Source: Glomus cerebriforme
Taxonomy: Eukaryota > Glomeromycota > Glomeromycetes > Glomerales > Glomeraceae
NCBI GenBank assembly: GCA_003550305.1
Contig: QKYT01000351.1
Span: 65,933-115,241, forward strand
DNA length: 49,309 bases
Reading direction: 5' to 3'
Below, in pieces: positions 1 through 11,374 of the stretch. How positions within the stretch are numbered: position 1 is the first letter of the stretch; every line of letters begins with the position of its first letter. Under the pieces are notes generated by a model. The model worked only from the letters and a program-made list of their open reading frames with translations. It was not told the origin of the DNA and ran no database searches. A program made the translations under genes and the position numbers.

Positions 1-159
1 GAACTCCGATTTTAAAGATTTTTAATAGATTTAATAAAATTTTAATTATAATTTATAAAAAAATTATTTTTTAATATATTTATGAGATAAGTAAATTTAA
101 AATAAATAAAATTTTAATTATATAATAACTATTTATATTATATTAAAAAAATATTAAGT
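1..159. other. AT-rich sequence, no feature seen
   Basis: Very AT-rich sequence with no open frame or repeat that I can support. Confidence 0.5.
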
Positions 160-332
160 GGTGTTGATATATGGGTATTGNGCAACAGTNTATAATGTGT
201 TTAANAACTGTTGNTATAGAAAAACGTGTATATTAACTGCATGTGTTGATAAACTCCAGTATACAGGTATTTTACAACGTGTTGAACAACTGGTAGTGTT
301 GATCAATGTGTTTTTTGATGTATATTAACACC
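160..332. mobile_element. Candidate MITE with short inverted ends
   Basis: The left end reads GGTGTTGATATAT and the right end, reverse complemented, reads GGTGTTAATATAC. The interior repeats GTGTTGA-type words several times and contains several N bases. No clear target duplication is visible. A miniature inverted-repeat element is an inference. No coding capacity is present. Confidence 0.4.
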
Positions 333-861
333 TCCAAAACTTCTTGATGTTTATAATAATCATTGAAGTGTTTATCAAGACATTCTTTATTTTTTCTATA
401 TAGAAAGAAATAATAAAAAAAACTAGTATTTATTACCATAAAATTTCAGCATATTAAACATTTTTGATATATTTACTTTTAATATCAGTATCAAATTCTT
501 GGCCTTTTTGTTAAAAATAAAATTACTTAGATACATTTGGCAGATAGAAGAGATTGTAACATTGCGTTTTATTATTGTAATTTTAGTTTATTATTAACTA
601 AGTTGATTGTAATATTAGAGCATACAGGTCAAAAACTTTTGAAGAAATTCTTTAATTAAAACAAATAATAATAATATAAATATTAAATATATAAATAAAA
701 AAAATAAAGATAAATAAATATTAAATACAGAACCTTGTTTAATCTTCATGAAAGATTATATATGTTTATTATATAGCTTTGAGACTTTTTATTATCAAAC
801 TTGCTTATTTTAAAAAGTGGGTTTTTTTATCTGCCAATATTTAATAAGCTTTTTCTTATCA
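333..861. other. AT-rich intergenic sequence, nothing recognised
   Basis: No open frame, RNA gene or clear repeat is visible here beyond simple A/T runs. Confidence 0.5.
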
Positions 862-863
862 TA

Positions 864-1048
864 AAGTTATCCCTCTTTATAGGTACTCTCTATTTAGTCA
901 CACTTTCTCTTAGAAGTACATTTATGCTTAGCTTAAGTTACTAATAATATTATTAAAAAAACCTTTCTATAATCACATTATATAGGTTTTTTATAATCAC
1001 ACCTTTTTTTTTAATCCCAGGAAATGTGATTATATAGAAGAATGACTG
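864..1048. mobile_element. Pogo/Tc1-like MITE, diverged copy
   Basis: The element is flanked by TA at 862-863 and 1049-1050. Its left end (AAGTTATCCCTCTTTAT) matches the left end of the better preserved copy at 22720 (CAGTGAAACCTCTTTAT). Its right end is GACTG followed by TA. Both copies carry internal GTGATTATATAG-like words. TA flanks and CAGT-type ends are the usual signature of Tc1/mariner/pogo MITEs. It has no coding capacity. Confidence 0.6.
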
Positions 1049-1152
1049 TATTTCATAATTTCATTATTATGATTTAAGTAAAAAGCCCTTACTTTTTTTT
1101 ATTCAACATGTTCTTTCTAATTGTTTATTATTACAAATACAAAAGTTATTAC

Positions 1153-1404
1153 TAGAGGTTGAAACCGGATTTAAAAAATAAATCTGGTTTTATTTTAACT
1201 TATAATATATCCAGTTCCTTCAAATCCTTCAGATTTATATCCGGTTTTATTCAGTTTTCCTTCAGTTATCCAGATATAATAAATCCAGTTTCTTTCATTT
1301 CATCCGGATTTATTATATTCAGTTTCCTTCGATATTTGGATTTAAATCTGAATCGAAAAAAATCAGATTTAAATCTGAATGTCAGATATTAGTTCTAACC
1401 ACTA
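1153..1404. mobile_element. Non-autonomous hAT element (MITE) with 8-bp target duplication
   Basis: GTTATTAC occurs directly before the element (1145-1152) and directly after it (1405-1412), a perfect 8-bp target duplication. The left end is TAGAGGTTGAAACCGG and the right end, reverse complemented, is TAGTGGTTAGAACTA. These inverted ends resemble those of the large hAT element at 29455-34156 (TAGAGGTTAGAACTG). The interior is built from GGATTT/CAGTTT words. The 8-bp duplication is diagnostic of hAT-type transposition. The element has no real coding sequence: a 77-codon open frame inside it is a by-product. Confidence 0.88.
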
Positions 1405-1804
1405 GTTATTACTATATATAATAAACATAAATTTTAAGCAATAAATTATATCTTACTTAAATGACTATTGGTATGTAATTGATGATTATCTGTATCAATC
1501 CATCCTTTTATTTTGTAATTATATTGTTTCTATTTCTTCTTGATTTATATAGTGTTTGAAACTAATTGCTTATTTGATAATAATTTGATTTTAAAACTTG
1601 ATCAATTTCAGAATAAATTTTTTTCAAATTTTAATATTTGATTAGCTATTGAACATTTTATTATAATTTATATTGAGATTGGAAGAAATAGTTTTTAAAA
1701 TTGTTTTCATTCTAGTCTAAATTATTTGCAAATAAAGAAAGAAAAGAAATTTAATAAGTATTAGTATAAATCATAAAATTATTTAAAAAAATTGGATAAA
1801 CTTT
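1405..1804. other. AT-rich intergenic sequence, nothing recognised
   Basis: No supportable open frame or repeat. It lies between the hAT MITE and a decayed coding relic. Confidence 0.5.
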
Positions 1805-2225
1805 AGATTTCTGGTACTCTTTTTATTCTCGTTCTTATCATATGAATTGGTTGAACTTTTATTTGTACCACTATCCTCTGAACTGCTCTTGCTTATATCT
1901 AGTAAAATATTTTTTTTGATTTAAAATATCTTCTTTTTGAACTACTCTTTTATCTTTTTTCTCTAATTTCTTTTTTTTTCTTTCACTTATTTGATCAATA
2001 TTCATTATCTAACTTGAATAGTTGCTGATACTTTTTAAGATCTATGAAAAATTGATCATTTTCATAACTGAATTTTTGGTTAATCTCTATTAAATATTTA
2101 TTATTTTTCTATAATCCTTTTAAATTTAAAGATATTATCTGAAATTTTTCACTGAATTCCTTTAATTGCTATTAAAGTTTTTCATTTTGAGACTTTAAAT
2201 CCTAGTTTTCAGCTTTTAAATCTAG
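1805..2225 (-). pseudogene. Decayed coiled-coil coding relic
   Basis: Read on the minus strand, one frame shows a heptad-like Lys/Glu/Gln/Leu protein interrupted only by stops. Fragments include DLKSQNEKL, QLKEFSEKFQIISLNLKG and INQKFSYENDQF, then a Ser/Asn-rich tail with SKSSSEDSGTNKSS. At least eight stops (TAG, TAA, TGA) sit where Gln, Trp or Arg would fit a coiled coil, and the tail lies in another frame. There is no functional start. The parent family is not recognised. It resembles the coiled-coil segments of repeat-family proteins in this type of genome, but that is inference. Confidence 0.55.
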
Positions 2226-3236
2226 TTAAATATAGAAAATAATGTTAGAAAGTGAATAATTAAATAAAATTACAGTATAAAACTAAAATTAATAATCACG
2301 ATCATATTCTAAATTAGTATAAATTGAATCTTACTAAATGTAAGCAAGTTAAATCTTAAATATTTGTTGAATCTTAAGTTTCATAATTTTTAGTAAATAA
2401 ATATTTAGTTAGAAGGTAAATTTTTCTAATTATTATTGGTGCATAGTCTGAAAAATGACAGATGATGTACAGTTATTCAAAAATATTTCTTGTAATAAAT
2501 CTTCAGAAATTTGAAGGTAAAAGTAATCTCTCTTTAATTTTTAACCCATATCTTCATCAGTTTATTTTTTGTGATACTTTAATTTGTATATCAATTTATA
2601 ATGAATTTTAGATTTTAAGAAAAAAGTGAAAAAATAAGCTGAAATGCCACTTTTTTTATAGAATTAATTAAACTTTTAGTAAACTTTTGTGATATTAATC
2701 ATTAATAAGCTTTCATTATACTTTTACTGCTTTATTTTTAATTAAATCAGTTTAAATTAATCAAATTAATTAAATAGAATAATAAATTGTAAGATGTTTA
2801 TAAGTTTATTATTTCACATATAAAATAAATCAAAATACTGGTGCATTACATTTAGAAAAATTCATTTCTATAAAATACAAACTATTGATTTATCAGAATG
2901 TGGTCAAATATTTATCAATTAATCCAATTATATATTCAATAATAAAATATGCATAATTTATATATAATTTATATAAAAAAATAAATATATTTTATTTTTA
3001 CATTTATTGTAACTTTATGTTATTTTTTATTATTAAAAATTTACTTAAATATTAAAATTTATATGTTTAATCTATTGGATTAATAAATTATTACAAGTTC
3101 TATAAAAGTATATAATTCAGCTATTAATCAGATATTTCAAATATTGATGATGATTAAAATTCAACTGAAATTTGAACTGAATCAGTCAAAATTTAGCCAA
3201 ATCATTACATACTAAAACTTTTTATTTTGATTAGTG
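2226..3236. other. AT-rich intergenic sequence, nothing recognised
   Basis: No open frame, RNA gene or convincing repeat was found. It consists mostly of A/T-rich low-complexity sequence. Confidence 0.5.
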
Positions 3237-3431
3237 GAATTTTGCATCAGATTTTAAAATATTAGAATTTGAAATTATTAAAAATCAGAATTTGCATCAG
3301 AATTTGAAATGTTAAAATTTAAAATTATAAAAGTCAAAGTTCATATCAGAGTTTAAAATATTAGAGATTAAAATTATTAAAGTTTCATTTACATTAGAGT
3401 TTAAAATATCAGAATTTGAAGTTGTTAAGGT
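3237..3431. repeat. Degenerate tandem repeat, about 49 bp x 4
   Basis: Four successive units share the pattern CATCAGANTTTAAAATATTAG followed by an A/T-rich tail ending near AATTATTAAA. The anchor word falls near 3243, 3293, 3342 and 3391, a spacing of 48-50 bp. The units are diverged, so this is an old array. It has no coding role. Confidence 0.7.
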
Positions 3432-4825
3432 TAAAGTTAAAAATGTCAAAAGTTAAAAATGAAAAAATGTCACTATATAAAAAAAACCAAAGAATATAAC
3501 TATTACAAATTACTATTACTTATAAGACATTAAAAATAATAGCATAATACTATTATTACCTATAAAATAATAATAATAAAAAAAAAAATATAAAAAAGAG
3601 AAAGAAAAAATAATCAACCCAGATAAAATTACTAACCAAAAATGGCTAATATAAATAGACTAGGCAATGGAAACTATTGTAAGTCCAGAGTTTTGAGGAA
3701 AAAACTATTTATTTATTGTTATCGCTTTATCAGTATACAGTATCTTGTTCAACGTAATATCAAAACAATCAAAACAACAATTTTTATTCATTAATTTATG
3801 CATGCGGACAACTGGAAATTACCACGTGATCTCAATCATTTATCACCTTGTGTAAACATATATAGTCCTTCGCTTCGCTCTGGACAATAAAATTCACCTT
3901 TTGATGAATTATTTTTAAAATTTATACATAATGTAAATCATAGTAAAATTCATCAGAGATGAATATAAATTAATTGCTGATTCGTGACTCAACGATACAA
4001 AATGATCAGCAATCTATAATTAAATTTATATATTAAATACTATTAGTTTGGAATGGTNTTTGCACCAGCTTAAAAACATATCCAACAACTTAAATACACT
4101 ATAAATTTACTAAAAAAGAATATTTTATTACCTGAATATGTCTTTTTAAAACTGGTAAATCTAAAAGTACCAGAAAAAATAATAAATAAAATAATAGAAA
4201 AAAATATTTTTTAAGTGTTATTTTATTAATTTTAGTATGAATATATTATATATTTTTCAATAGTATTAAAAAAAACCTGGTAAATCTAACAAAATTCATG
4301 TATAAAAATTGTAAAATTAGCTAAAATATAAACTGGAATGGTGACTTCTTCCATAGTAAACTCATTGAATTTTATAATAAAAGATAAAAAATTTTTTTTT
4401 TGTGGCTTATCCAGGTTTCATAATATTGATTGGTAAGTTATTGTTACATTTAAGCATGACTATGTGGGACAAAATTAAAGTTAAAACATGTGAATTAACA
4501 TCATTCATATAAGGATCTGTGACAAATTTACTAATTAATTTTGTATCGTTGAATGGCGGATTGGCAATTAATACTTTAATAATTATATAATAAATAATAG
4601 TAATAAATAGTAAAATTTTTTATACTAAAAAAATTGTTTTTAAAATATATAATAAAAATAAAAAATTAAAGAATAATAAAAATTATATAATATTTTATAA
4701 AATTATATATAAAAAATATATATATATAATAACTTGTTATATATTTTATCTGTAACAATACCAGATCTAATATTTCATAATTTTTAAAAAAGAAAAAATT
4801 TTTTCTCAACAAAAATAAAAAAATG
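3432..4825. other. Intergenic sequence, nothing recognised
   Basis: AT-rich sequence with no supportable gene. The segment near 4730-4775 resembles the terminal words of the inverted-repeat element at 23171-23467 (TTATATATTTTATCTGTAACAA), so it may be a remnant of that family. Confidence 0.4.
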
Positions 4826-5245
4826 TATTACCATTCAACATATCTCGATGAAGCAATTTTAATGAGTTATATTTCATTCTTCTATAATCATTAAATACTG
4901 AAAAATTTGACAAACCATTAAATAGTATAGTAAATATGATTATATGAATTAATAAAAAATTTTGAATTGTTAGCATTTTATTAAGCTGAGAGCAACATTC
5001 AAACTTATCTCAATAAGATAATTCTAATGGATTATAATTTATCCTTCTATAATTATTGGATGATCTACTATTTGATGAAACATAAATACAAAATGCTAAA
5101 TTATTGATATTTCATTAAGTTGCAAGCTATTTAGTAATCATAGAAGGATGGATTTATTACCAATCAACTCATTTTGATGAGACAATTCTAATGAGCTATA
5201 TTGCATTCTTCTATAATTATTAGAGACTTGCAATTTGATAAAATG
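4826..5245. repeat. Three diverged units of a dispersed repeat
   Basis: Three segments starting near 4830, 5000 and 5155 share the order ATCTCGATGA-like, AATTCTAATGAG, TATATTTCATTCTTCTATAAT. The spacing is roughly 150-170 bp. The same words occur in the arms of the fold-back element at 34453-35000 (GATTCATCTCATTGAGACG, AGCTATATTTCATC), so the repeat is dispersed in the window. Its function is unknown. Confidence 0.55.
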
Positions 5246-5423
5246 ATAATTTTAACATGTCAAAACTAATTTTAATATTTCAACAATTTCAATATATTAA
5301 AATTATTTTACTATTTTGCTATTTTGATAGGTTTTAATTAACATTTCAACATTTACCTGTAAAATTTTGGCAGATAACTTTAGCCATAACCTAACTCTTA
5401 GAATTGTCAGATCCATCTGAAAA

Positions 5424-5610
5424 ACTATTTGGTCTATAAGCTTGATCCAGAATATTTTTATTGAAAAGGTTATTTCTAACCAATTCAAAACAAAGAGTGA
5501 GTTCAGAGATGATATTCTTAAAATCAAAATAATATAAGTGAAATTATATGACTTTAAGGTATTTTAATCAAAAAAAGAATCTACCTTCAATTTGCATCTT
5601 AAAAGTCTAA
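5424..5610 (+). pseudogene. Decayed duplicate of the coding relic at 5905-6540
   Basis: This stretch can be aligned on the same strand to 5905-6095. Shared landmarks are the words for NQFK, the phrase GATGATATTCTTAAA versus AAAGATAATATTCTTCAA, TTATATGACTTTAAG, and AAAAAGAATNTNCCTTNAATTTGCATCTT. The frame contains stops. It looks like an old direct duplication of the first part of the neighbouring relic. Confidence 0.5.
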
Positions 5611-5904
5611 TAAAAAAAGTATGTTTTTTTTCTTAACAGTTAAACTTTATTTAGCAAATAATTTAATACAAATAAAATAAAATAAAAGATCTAACCTAAA
5701 TAAAATTAATGGATCTCACTCCTATCTAGTTTACATAAATAAAAAACTAAAAAGTAAAACTAATCTAAAATTCTATTTTATAAATCTAATATAAGAATAT
5801 ATCCAACTGTTTACTTTATTATAAGAAATAATAGCTAAATTAACCATCCAAAAAGTATCTTTTCCAGTCTCTTATAAAAAGTTAAAGGAAAGTTATAATC
5901 TAAC
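5611..5904. other. Spacer between two copies of a coding relic
   Basis: AT-rich sequence between the duplicated segments, with no feature recognised. Confidence 0.4.
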
Positions 5905-6540
5905 TATTAGATTCATTTTGATCCATAAGTTTAATCCAATTGGAAAGATTAATTCTAACCAGTTTAAAATAGAGATTGAAATTAAAGATAATATTCTTCA
6001 AACCAGAGTAATATTAGTAGGATTATATGACTTTAAGATACAGTATCTTGATCAGAAAAAGAATTTGCCTTTAGTTTGCATCTTAGAAGCTAAATTTTAT
6101 AGTAAAAGTTGCATTGGATGGTTGAAGTTTGTTTACAAAATTACAAATGATTTATTTGACTGAAGATAATAATATATTATACTGTCTAATAAAAGCAGAG
6201 AGAAATGTAAGTATAAAATCTTAGAGTAGGAAAAGAGGCCAACAGATTAGTTTAATGAAGAAAGCTAAGTATTTAAGTTGAAGAATTTAGTCTAACCTGA
6301 AAAGTCTGTAGAATGGGAATCATTTTTATATGATTATGACAGTGCGATAGTATCAAGAAACTGCTATTTAATATAAAGAATATAGAGAAAGAAGAAGTCT
6401 AAAAGGAATAGAGCATTAGCATTACAAAAAATTAAGTAAGTTAACAATTTCTGGGTAAAGCAATAAAGAAAGATTAAAATTTATGAGAGTGATAATAAGA
6501 GTTGCAATGGTGAAGGATATTCATAGTTGGTAGTTTTAAA
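5905..6540 (+). pseudogene. Decayed coding relic of unknown family
   Basis: An 81-codon open frame (5918-6163; fragments NQFKIEIEIKDNILQ, ILVGLYDFKIQYL, KSCIGWLKFVYKI) is followed by more coding-like but stop-ridden sequence in changing frames, for example KSVEWESFLYDYDSAIVSRN at about 6300-6360. Length, composition and the duplicated neighbour suggest a decayed gene rather than a chance frame. I do not recognise the family. Confidence 0.45.
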
Positions 6541-6985
6541 AATTGTGAAGTATATCTAAAAGTAGTATAAGTTATACTTCCTCATAAAATAGATTTTTTT
6601 GAATTATGACTGACATAATACAAAGATGTAATTTGACGTAATTCATATGTTTTATTAGTAAAAATTATAACTGACATAATTGATTTTGCCCATGATGAAA
6701 TATTTTGACAATGGCTTTTTAATTTTACTGGAAAGTATAGTATAAGTAGATCAGAGAGCTTGTACTTGAGTAGGGAAGAGGAAAAAGAAAAGAAATTAAC
6801 TAAAGACCAAGTTAGATTACAGTTAATAATAAAAAAAAGTATTATATTATATATATCTTGAATTTTTCAAATTTAATTAAATTTAGACTGGTATTATAAA
6901 TTCAGTCAGAATTATAAAATAAAAAATTGGTGATTAAACTAATTTAACCAATTTTAAATGTATATCTTGCAGGAATCTGACATTA
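6541..6985. other. Intergenic sequence with short palindromes
   Basis: It contains AGTATAAGTTATACTT near 6560 and a related inverted word near 6735. No gene is seen. Confidence 0.4.
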
Positions 6986-7300
6986 TTATTCATCGGTTCC
7001 CAATTGGTCATACCTTCCGATTTTCATTTTTACTATTTATTCTAGATGTGAAATCCTATTTGTTATATGTTAATTACCACATAATTTTGCCCGAAAATTT
7101 TAATTCCGGCTATAATTTCTATTTTCGGACACTCGGGTAACGTTATACAAGCCAAAAGGCAATTTTATTCCTCTTCAAAATCGAAATTTGGGTTACACAA
7201 CCCCTCCAAAAAAGGAATTTTCTTAATTTCGGCCGGAATTACCGAATTAGGAAAAAATCTATCTTCCCCATGCTAGATTTAGATTTACCTTAAATTATTG
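6986..7300. repeat. Diverged relative of the TIR element at 37829-38184
   Basis: The internal order of words matches the intact element at 37829-38184: GTGAAATCCTATTT, an ATTCCGGC-rich block, AACGTTATACAAGCCAAAAGG, CAAAATCGAAATTTGGGTT, then CGGCCGGAATTA. The CACGGGGTGTC ends are not visible, so this copy is either truncated or belongs to a sister subfamily. Confidence 0.6.
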
Positions 7301-7439
7301 TATATATAAAGACAATATTAAATAAATAATTTGGGACATTTCCATAGACTGATATAGTTTATTTATTATTTTAGTCTATTTATTTATAGTCTAGTTTAGT
7401 TTAGTTTTCGGTATTAATTTTCTATTGATGTATTTTATA
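7301..7439. other. Spacer between GGCCGG-type repeats
   Basis: AT-rich sequence with nothing recognised. Confidence 0.4.
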
Positions 7440-7568
7440 AACAATAGGTATAATTTCAGTCGATTCTAAATCGATTATTAATGCTGGCCGAAATTTTGCC
7501 GAAATTTCGGCCAGAATTACTGACATTTGGCCGGCATTATTGAGTGCCAATTTTTTTTATTTCGACTA
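7440..7568. repeat. GGCCGG-rich palindromic segment abutting the broken kinase gene
   Basis: It contains the near palindrome GGCCGAAATTTTGCCGAAAT / TTCGGCCAGAATTA followed by TTTGGCCGGCATTATTGAG. It belongs with the GGCCGG-type repeat at 6986-7300. Kinase homology on the minus strand stops at about 7571, exactly where this segment begins, so it probably marks the insertion that truncated the kinase. Confidence 0.5.
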
Positions 7569-7570
7569 GT

Positions 7571-8222
7571 GAATTTTGTCTTAAACTGCCATCTTGTGCA
7601 TATTCCATTATAAAATTATTTGTTTCAGGATTTTTGGTAATGCCAAAAATTTGAATAATACAACCTGTATTATTCACTTTCAAGTGTGAATTACACTAAA
7701 TATTACCTCGTTCAAAAATTCCAATGATATTTCTTTTGAATCATCTAAATTTTTTAAAGCAACTTGCTCATCTTTAAATCTATGCCATTGATTAATTTTA
7801 TGATCAAAACGAAGTATACTTCCGTCCTTCCAAGTTGCTTTATATACTGTTCCAAAGCCTCCCTTTGCAATATATTCAATATTTTCAAATCTATCATATT
7901 CGATCCATTCTATTTTTTCTTCTGTCCTTTTTGCATTAAGTTGAGAATCCTGGATTAATTTATCAATATTAGGATTTCCACTTGTCCAATTTTCAAAATT
8001 TTGTTGAAAATGTTTAGCGTTACATGGTTGACACCAATTACGATGAATATAAACTTGTTTGCATTCTTTACATAAACCATGACTTTTATAATTTTCTTTT
8101 AATTCTTCATTTAAGATTAGTTTATTAACTAACAGTCTTTGTTCTTTAGTTTGGTTTCCATAATATTCGCCAAAATCTTTTATTTGTTCAATTACATCGT
8201 CACTGAGATAGTTTTGCTCCAT
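7571..8222 (-). pseudogene. Truncated, frameshifted protein kinase with N-terminal Cys-rich motif
   Basis: The 180-codon frame from ATG at 8222 starts with a Cys-rich region (C51, C54, C64, C67 in CKECKQVY...WCQPCNAKHFQQNF). It continues into the N-lobe of a protein kinase: glycine loop GGFGTVYKA at 121-129 and the VALK lysine at 157. It stops at 7680. Homology resumes in another frame at about 7690-7571 with GCIIQIFGITKNPETNNFI and MEYAQDGSLRQN, so a 2-nt change near CACAC (about 7690) breaks the frame. Beyond 7571 the HRD and DFG motifs are missing and a GGCCGG repeat begins. The architecture is that of the expanded Tyr-like kinase families of Rhizophagus (knowledge). Loss of the catalytic half means no kinase activity. 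An alternative reading of GAG/GTAATA as a splice donor cannot be excluded, but the 3' half is still lost. Confidence 0.82.
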
Positions 8223-8321
8223 AACGTTACAAAGTTAGGTAAAGTATTTGATAGTAGAGATTGGTAATAAAATGATTCTAAAAGTTTTTTTTTAATGAAA
8301 AATTTTTAAGGTGCCGCCAAT

Positions 8322-8413
8322 GCTTAAATAAAATTTATGAACAATATGAACGGGCAAACAATATTTAAATAAAGTTTATGAATAACTGAATATGAACGAG
8401 TAAACAATATATT
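8322..8413. repeat. Short direct repeat, about 45 bp x 2
   Basis: AATAAAATTTATGAAC...ATATGAACGGGCAAACAATAT is followed by AATAAAGTTTATGAAT...ATATGAACGAGTAAACAATAT. It is a simple local duplication in the upstream region of the broken kinase gene. Confidence 0.6.
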
Positions 8414-10617
8414 TTTTTTTTTAGTATTTAGCATTCAACTCAAAATCGGAAAGATTTACATGAGAATTACATAAATATGGTAAGACTTAATGCTGGGCAA
8501 TGTGTTCAGTGACCGAGTGACGTGTATTTTTTTTTTATTTATTGAAAAAATGGATTTACATGTAATAATCATGTAATAATTGTAGCAATTTTATAATTTG
8601 CAAAAAAATTCTTTTTAAAATACAGAGACCAACAATATTTCATTTCCAAAGAAAAATAAATTGGTATATTTCGGTCTTACTACTTAGACATGAATCACCT
8701 GAAATATTTCATAATCTACAAATTGAATCATTATGTCAATATTTGCTAAGATTGTTATGACTTGTTGAATGAATGAGCAGCTTTAAGAGTAATTCATAGA
8801 CGGTCACAAACCACACTCGCCACAGCATAGTGAACTAATTTTCTCTTTCTTAATCTTTTTATTCTTATCATTTCATCTCAAATATTGTTGCTATTATTTA
8901 TATCATTTAATGTCGATATCTAGATGGAAAAGAACAAACCCCTTGAGCCCATATCTTCTTATACTATGTTGTAAAGATCCATTAATATTTTCGAATTCTT
9001 ATTTCAATACATTCCAGCCTTTTGGCCGAAATAAAGTCTGAAACAATCATCTGAACTTTTCTTAATAATGGTAAAAGATTAATTTGTTAAGTATTTCATT
9101 CATAAATTAAAATTGAATATCTAAAAGAATCGAATAAAGAACTATTTCTTAAAAATTACCTTTTTGAGATTAGAAATTTTCGCAAAAAATATTTTCGTTC
9201 CAAATATGAAATTTTTCAATTAACAAATCATCTAACTAAATTGAAGAATCGAATTCATATATTCATAGATCAAATGAATAAAATATAAAGAAATTTAAAT
9301 AAGGTAACGATTCGCAAAATCAAATTTATTGATTTTATCCATACGTTAAAATTCAAGGAAAATGATCTAATATTCAGAATAAAGAATGACCGATTATTCT
9401 TTTAGAATTTGATTTTTATGTTGGATGAATTTTTTACTTGAATATAAAGAAAGGAAAGGGTGAAAATTGTAAAAATATATGGCTTTTTTTTTTTTTTTTA
9501 CGGATTTCTTTTCCACTAACTTGTAATGACACAAAAATATATCATTCAATATAAAGGAGATTATTATTAATAATTATTATAATCTTTAATCAAGGATGCC
9601 AATCTTTTTTAAAAAAATAATAATAATAAATGAGGAGTACGAAGATTAATTTAATACTTATTTATTAATAATCAGAAGGAGATTTATTTACTAAATGACA
9701 TTTGATATTAATAACAATTTTTGGTAAGAATTTCATTATTACTTACCGCCTTTTTTTTGTATAATAAAAATAATAATCAATTCAATCATCTAAATATATA
9801 TTTGATATTCAGATTGGCCAGAGACATTATTATTGAGTTCATATTGTTAATCCGAAGGGAATAAATGAGAATCAAACTAAAAAGGTAAGTAAATATAAAG
9901 GAAATGAATTTTGACATGGAGTAAATTTGACATGATGACATGATTAAAGTTGAACCAATCTTAGTTCTCGATGAAGTAATTCGTGAATCCCATACCAAAA
10001 ATAGAACATACGCGAAAAAATAAAAAAGGATATCACATGTACAACTGTAAATCTTCGATGAGCTAAATTTACTGTATGAAAGTCACACCAATTTACACAC
10101 TTACACACCAATTTAATGGTATTTCTTAATTTTTTACACAACAGATTAATTTAAATTTTCGACATAATTAATCATTTTTTTATTTTAAATATTTACTAAA
10201 TAAATAAATAAAATATGAGTTTAGTGGTTTTGATTGACTGTGATAAAAAGGGTATACGTTTCATATTGTTTGGATCATCCTGCAATGAGTATAGAATTTT
10301 CGTCTTAGTCTATTTGTTCATCCTCTATTATTAAGATGCAATTTAAGGTTATTGATAAACTATAAACGAATTCTGATAAAAAGATTAAACTCTTCAAGTT
10401 GCTGACTGGTAGAAAAATGGTGTTACAATTTAATTACTACGTATGTTTATAATGTATTTGTTACAAAAGATTTGTTGATACATACACATGTTATTTTTAT
10501 TATTAGAAAGTATGAATAATTTATTTTTGTTTTTTCTTATAATATTTATAATATATAATTATTAATTTTTTTTTTACTTCCCTTATTTATTATTAGCGAG
10601 AAAGTTTCTTTTTTTTT

Positions 10618-10659
<42 letters not shown>

Positions 10660-11261
10660 TACGTTTAATTTATTGTTTTTTTTGTCATTTGGTTTATAAA
10701 GAAATGTGTTTTAAAAGTTAAACAAATCTTTAAACAAAGACTTACCATTATTTTCCTTTTTTTTTTAACAAACAGATCTACTACATCTTTCCTTTGACAC
10801 TACTTTTTTTTTCGTTTACCCCTTCTTTCCCTTTTTCTCGCTATAATTCCTCCTTGTACGATTATTAATTTCGTATAGATTTATGACGTCTTTTGTTTGG
10901 CTGGTCCCGTATCCTTTTATTTTCCTTTTTTGAATAAAGTTTTATTCTGATATTGGCTTGTTTTTAATAATTTTGGAAATATTATTCGAAAAAAAGAATA
11001 ATAATCAATTTTTCGAAATTTATTTTCAAACTTGAAATGACGTCATGAAGAAAGAAGTTTAATATGATTTTTGATGCCAATAATTCATTGATTTATATAT
11101 ATAACTGTATATATATATAATATTTATATATTTATTATTCTTAATCCAATTTAATTTATTATAGAAAGGTTTTATGATTTCATTCCGATAAGGAAAAAAG
11201 AACAAAAAACGTCACTTCAACTCCAACTGTTGATTTAAGTTTCCTACCTTCCTTTAATCAG
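8414..11261. other. Long intergenic region upstream of the first intact gene
   Basis: No supportable gene. Short open frames at 9786-10141 have no codon or family signal. There are many poly-T and poly-A runs, the largest at about 10610-10660 (more than 40 T almost without break). The last few hundred bases must contain the promoter and 5' leader of the gene at 11375. Confidence 0.5.
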
Positions 11262-11351
11262 GTACGTCAATTTTTTTTTTTTTTTTTTGATTTGATACCA
11301 GGTGGCGCAGCAAGCTTTTTTTAACTTTATTAAAAAAATAAACCATTTCAG
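11262..11351 (+). other. Probable 5' UTR intron
   Basis: A GTACGT donor follows TTTAATCAG at 11262. A polypyrimidine-rich stretch and ATTTCAG acceptor end at 11351, 23 nt before the ATG at 11375. The 90-nt length fits the other introns in this window. It lies in untranslated sequence, so only transcript data can confirm it. Confidence 0.5.
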
Positions 11352-11374
11352 CGAAAAAAGAAACAAATTTTGAT

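Noticed and set aside
1159..1392. 77-codon open frame
   Set aside because: It lies wholly inside a hAT MITE bounded by an 8-bp duplication and is made of its terminal repeat words.
9786..10141. Two overlapping minus-strand open frames of 65-70 codons
   Set aside because: No family signal, unusual composition and no flanking splice or start context; typical chance frames in AT-rich sequence.
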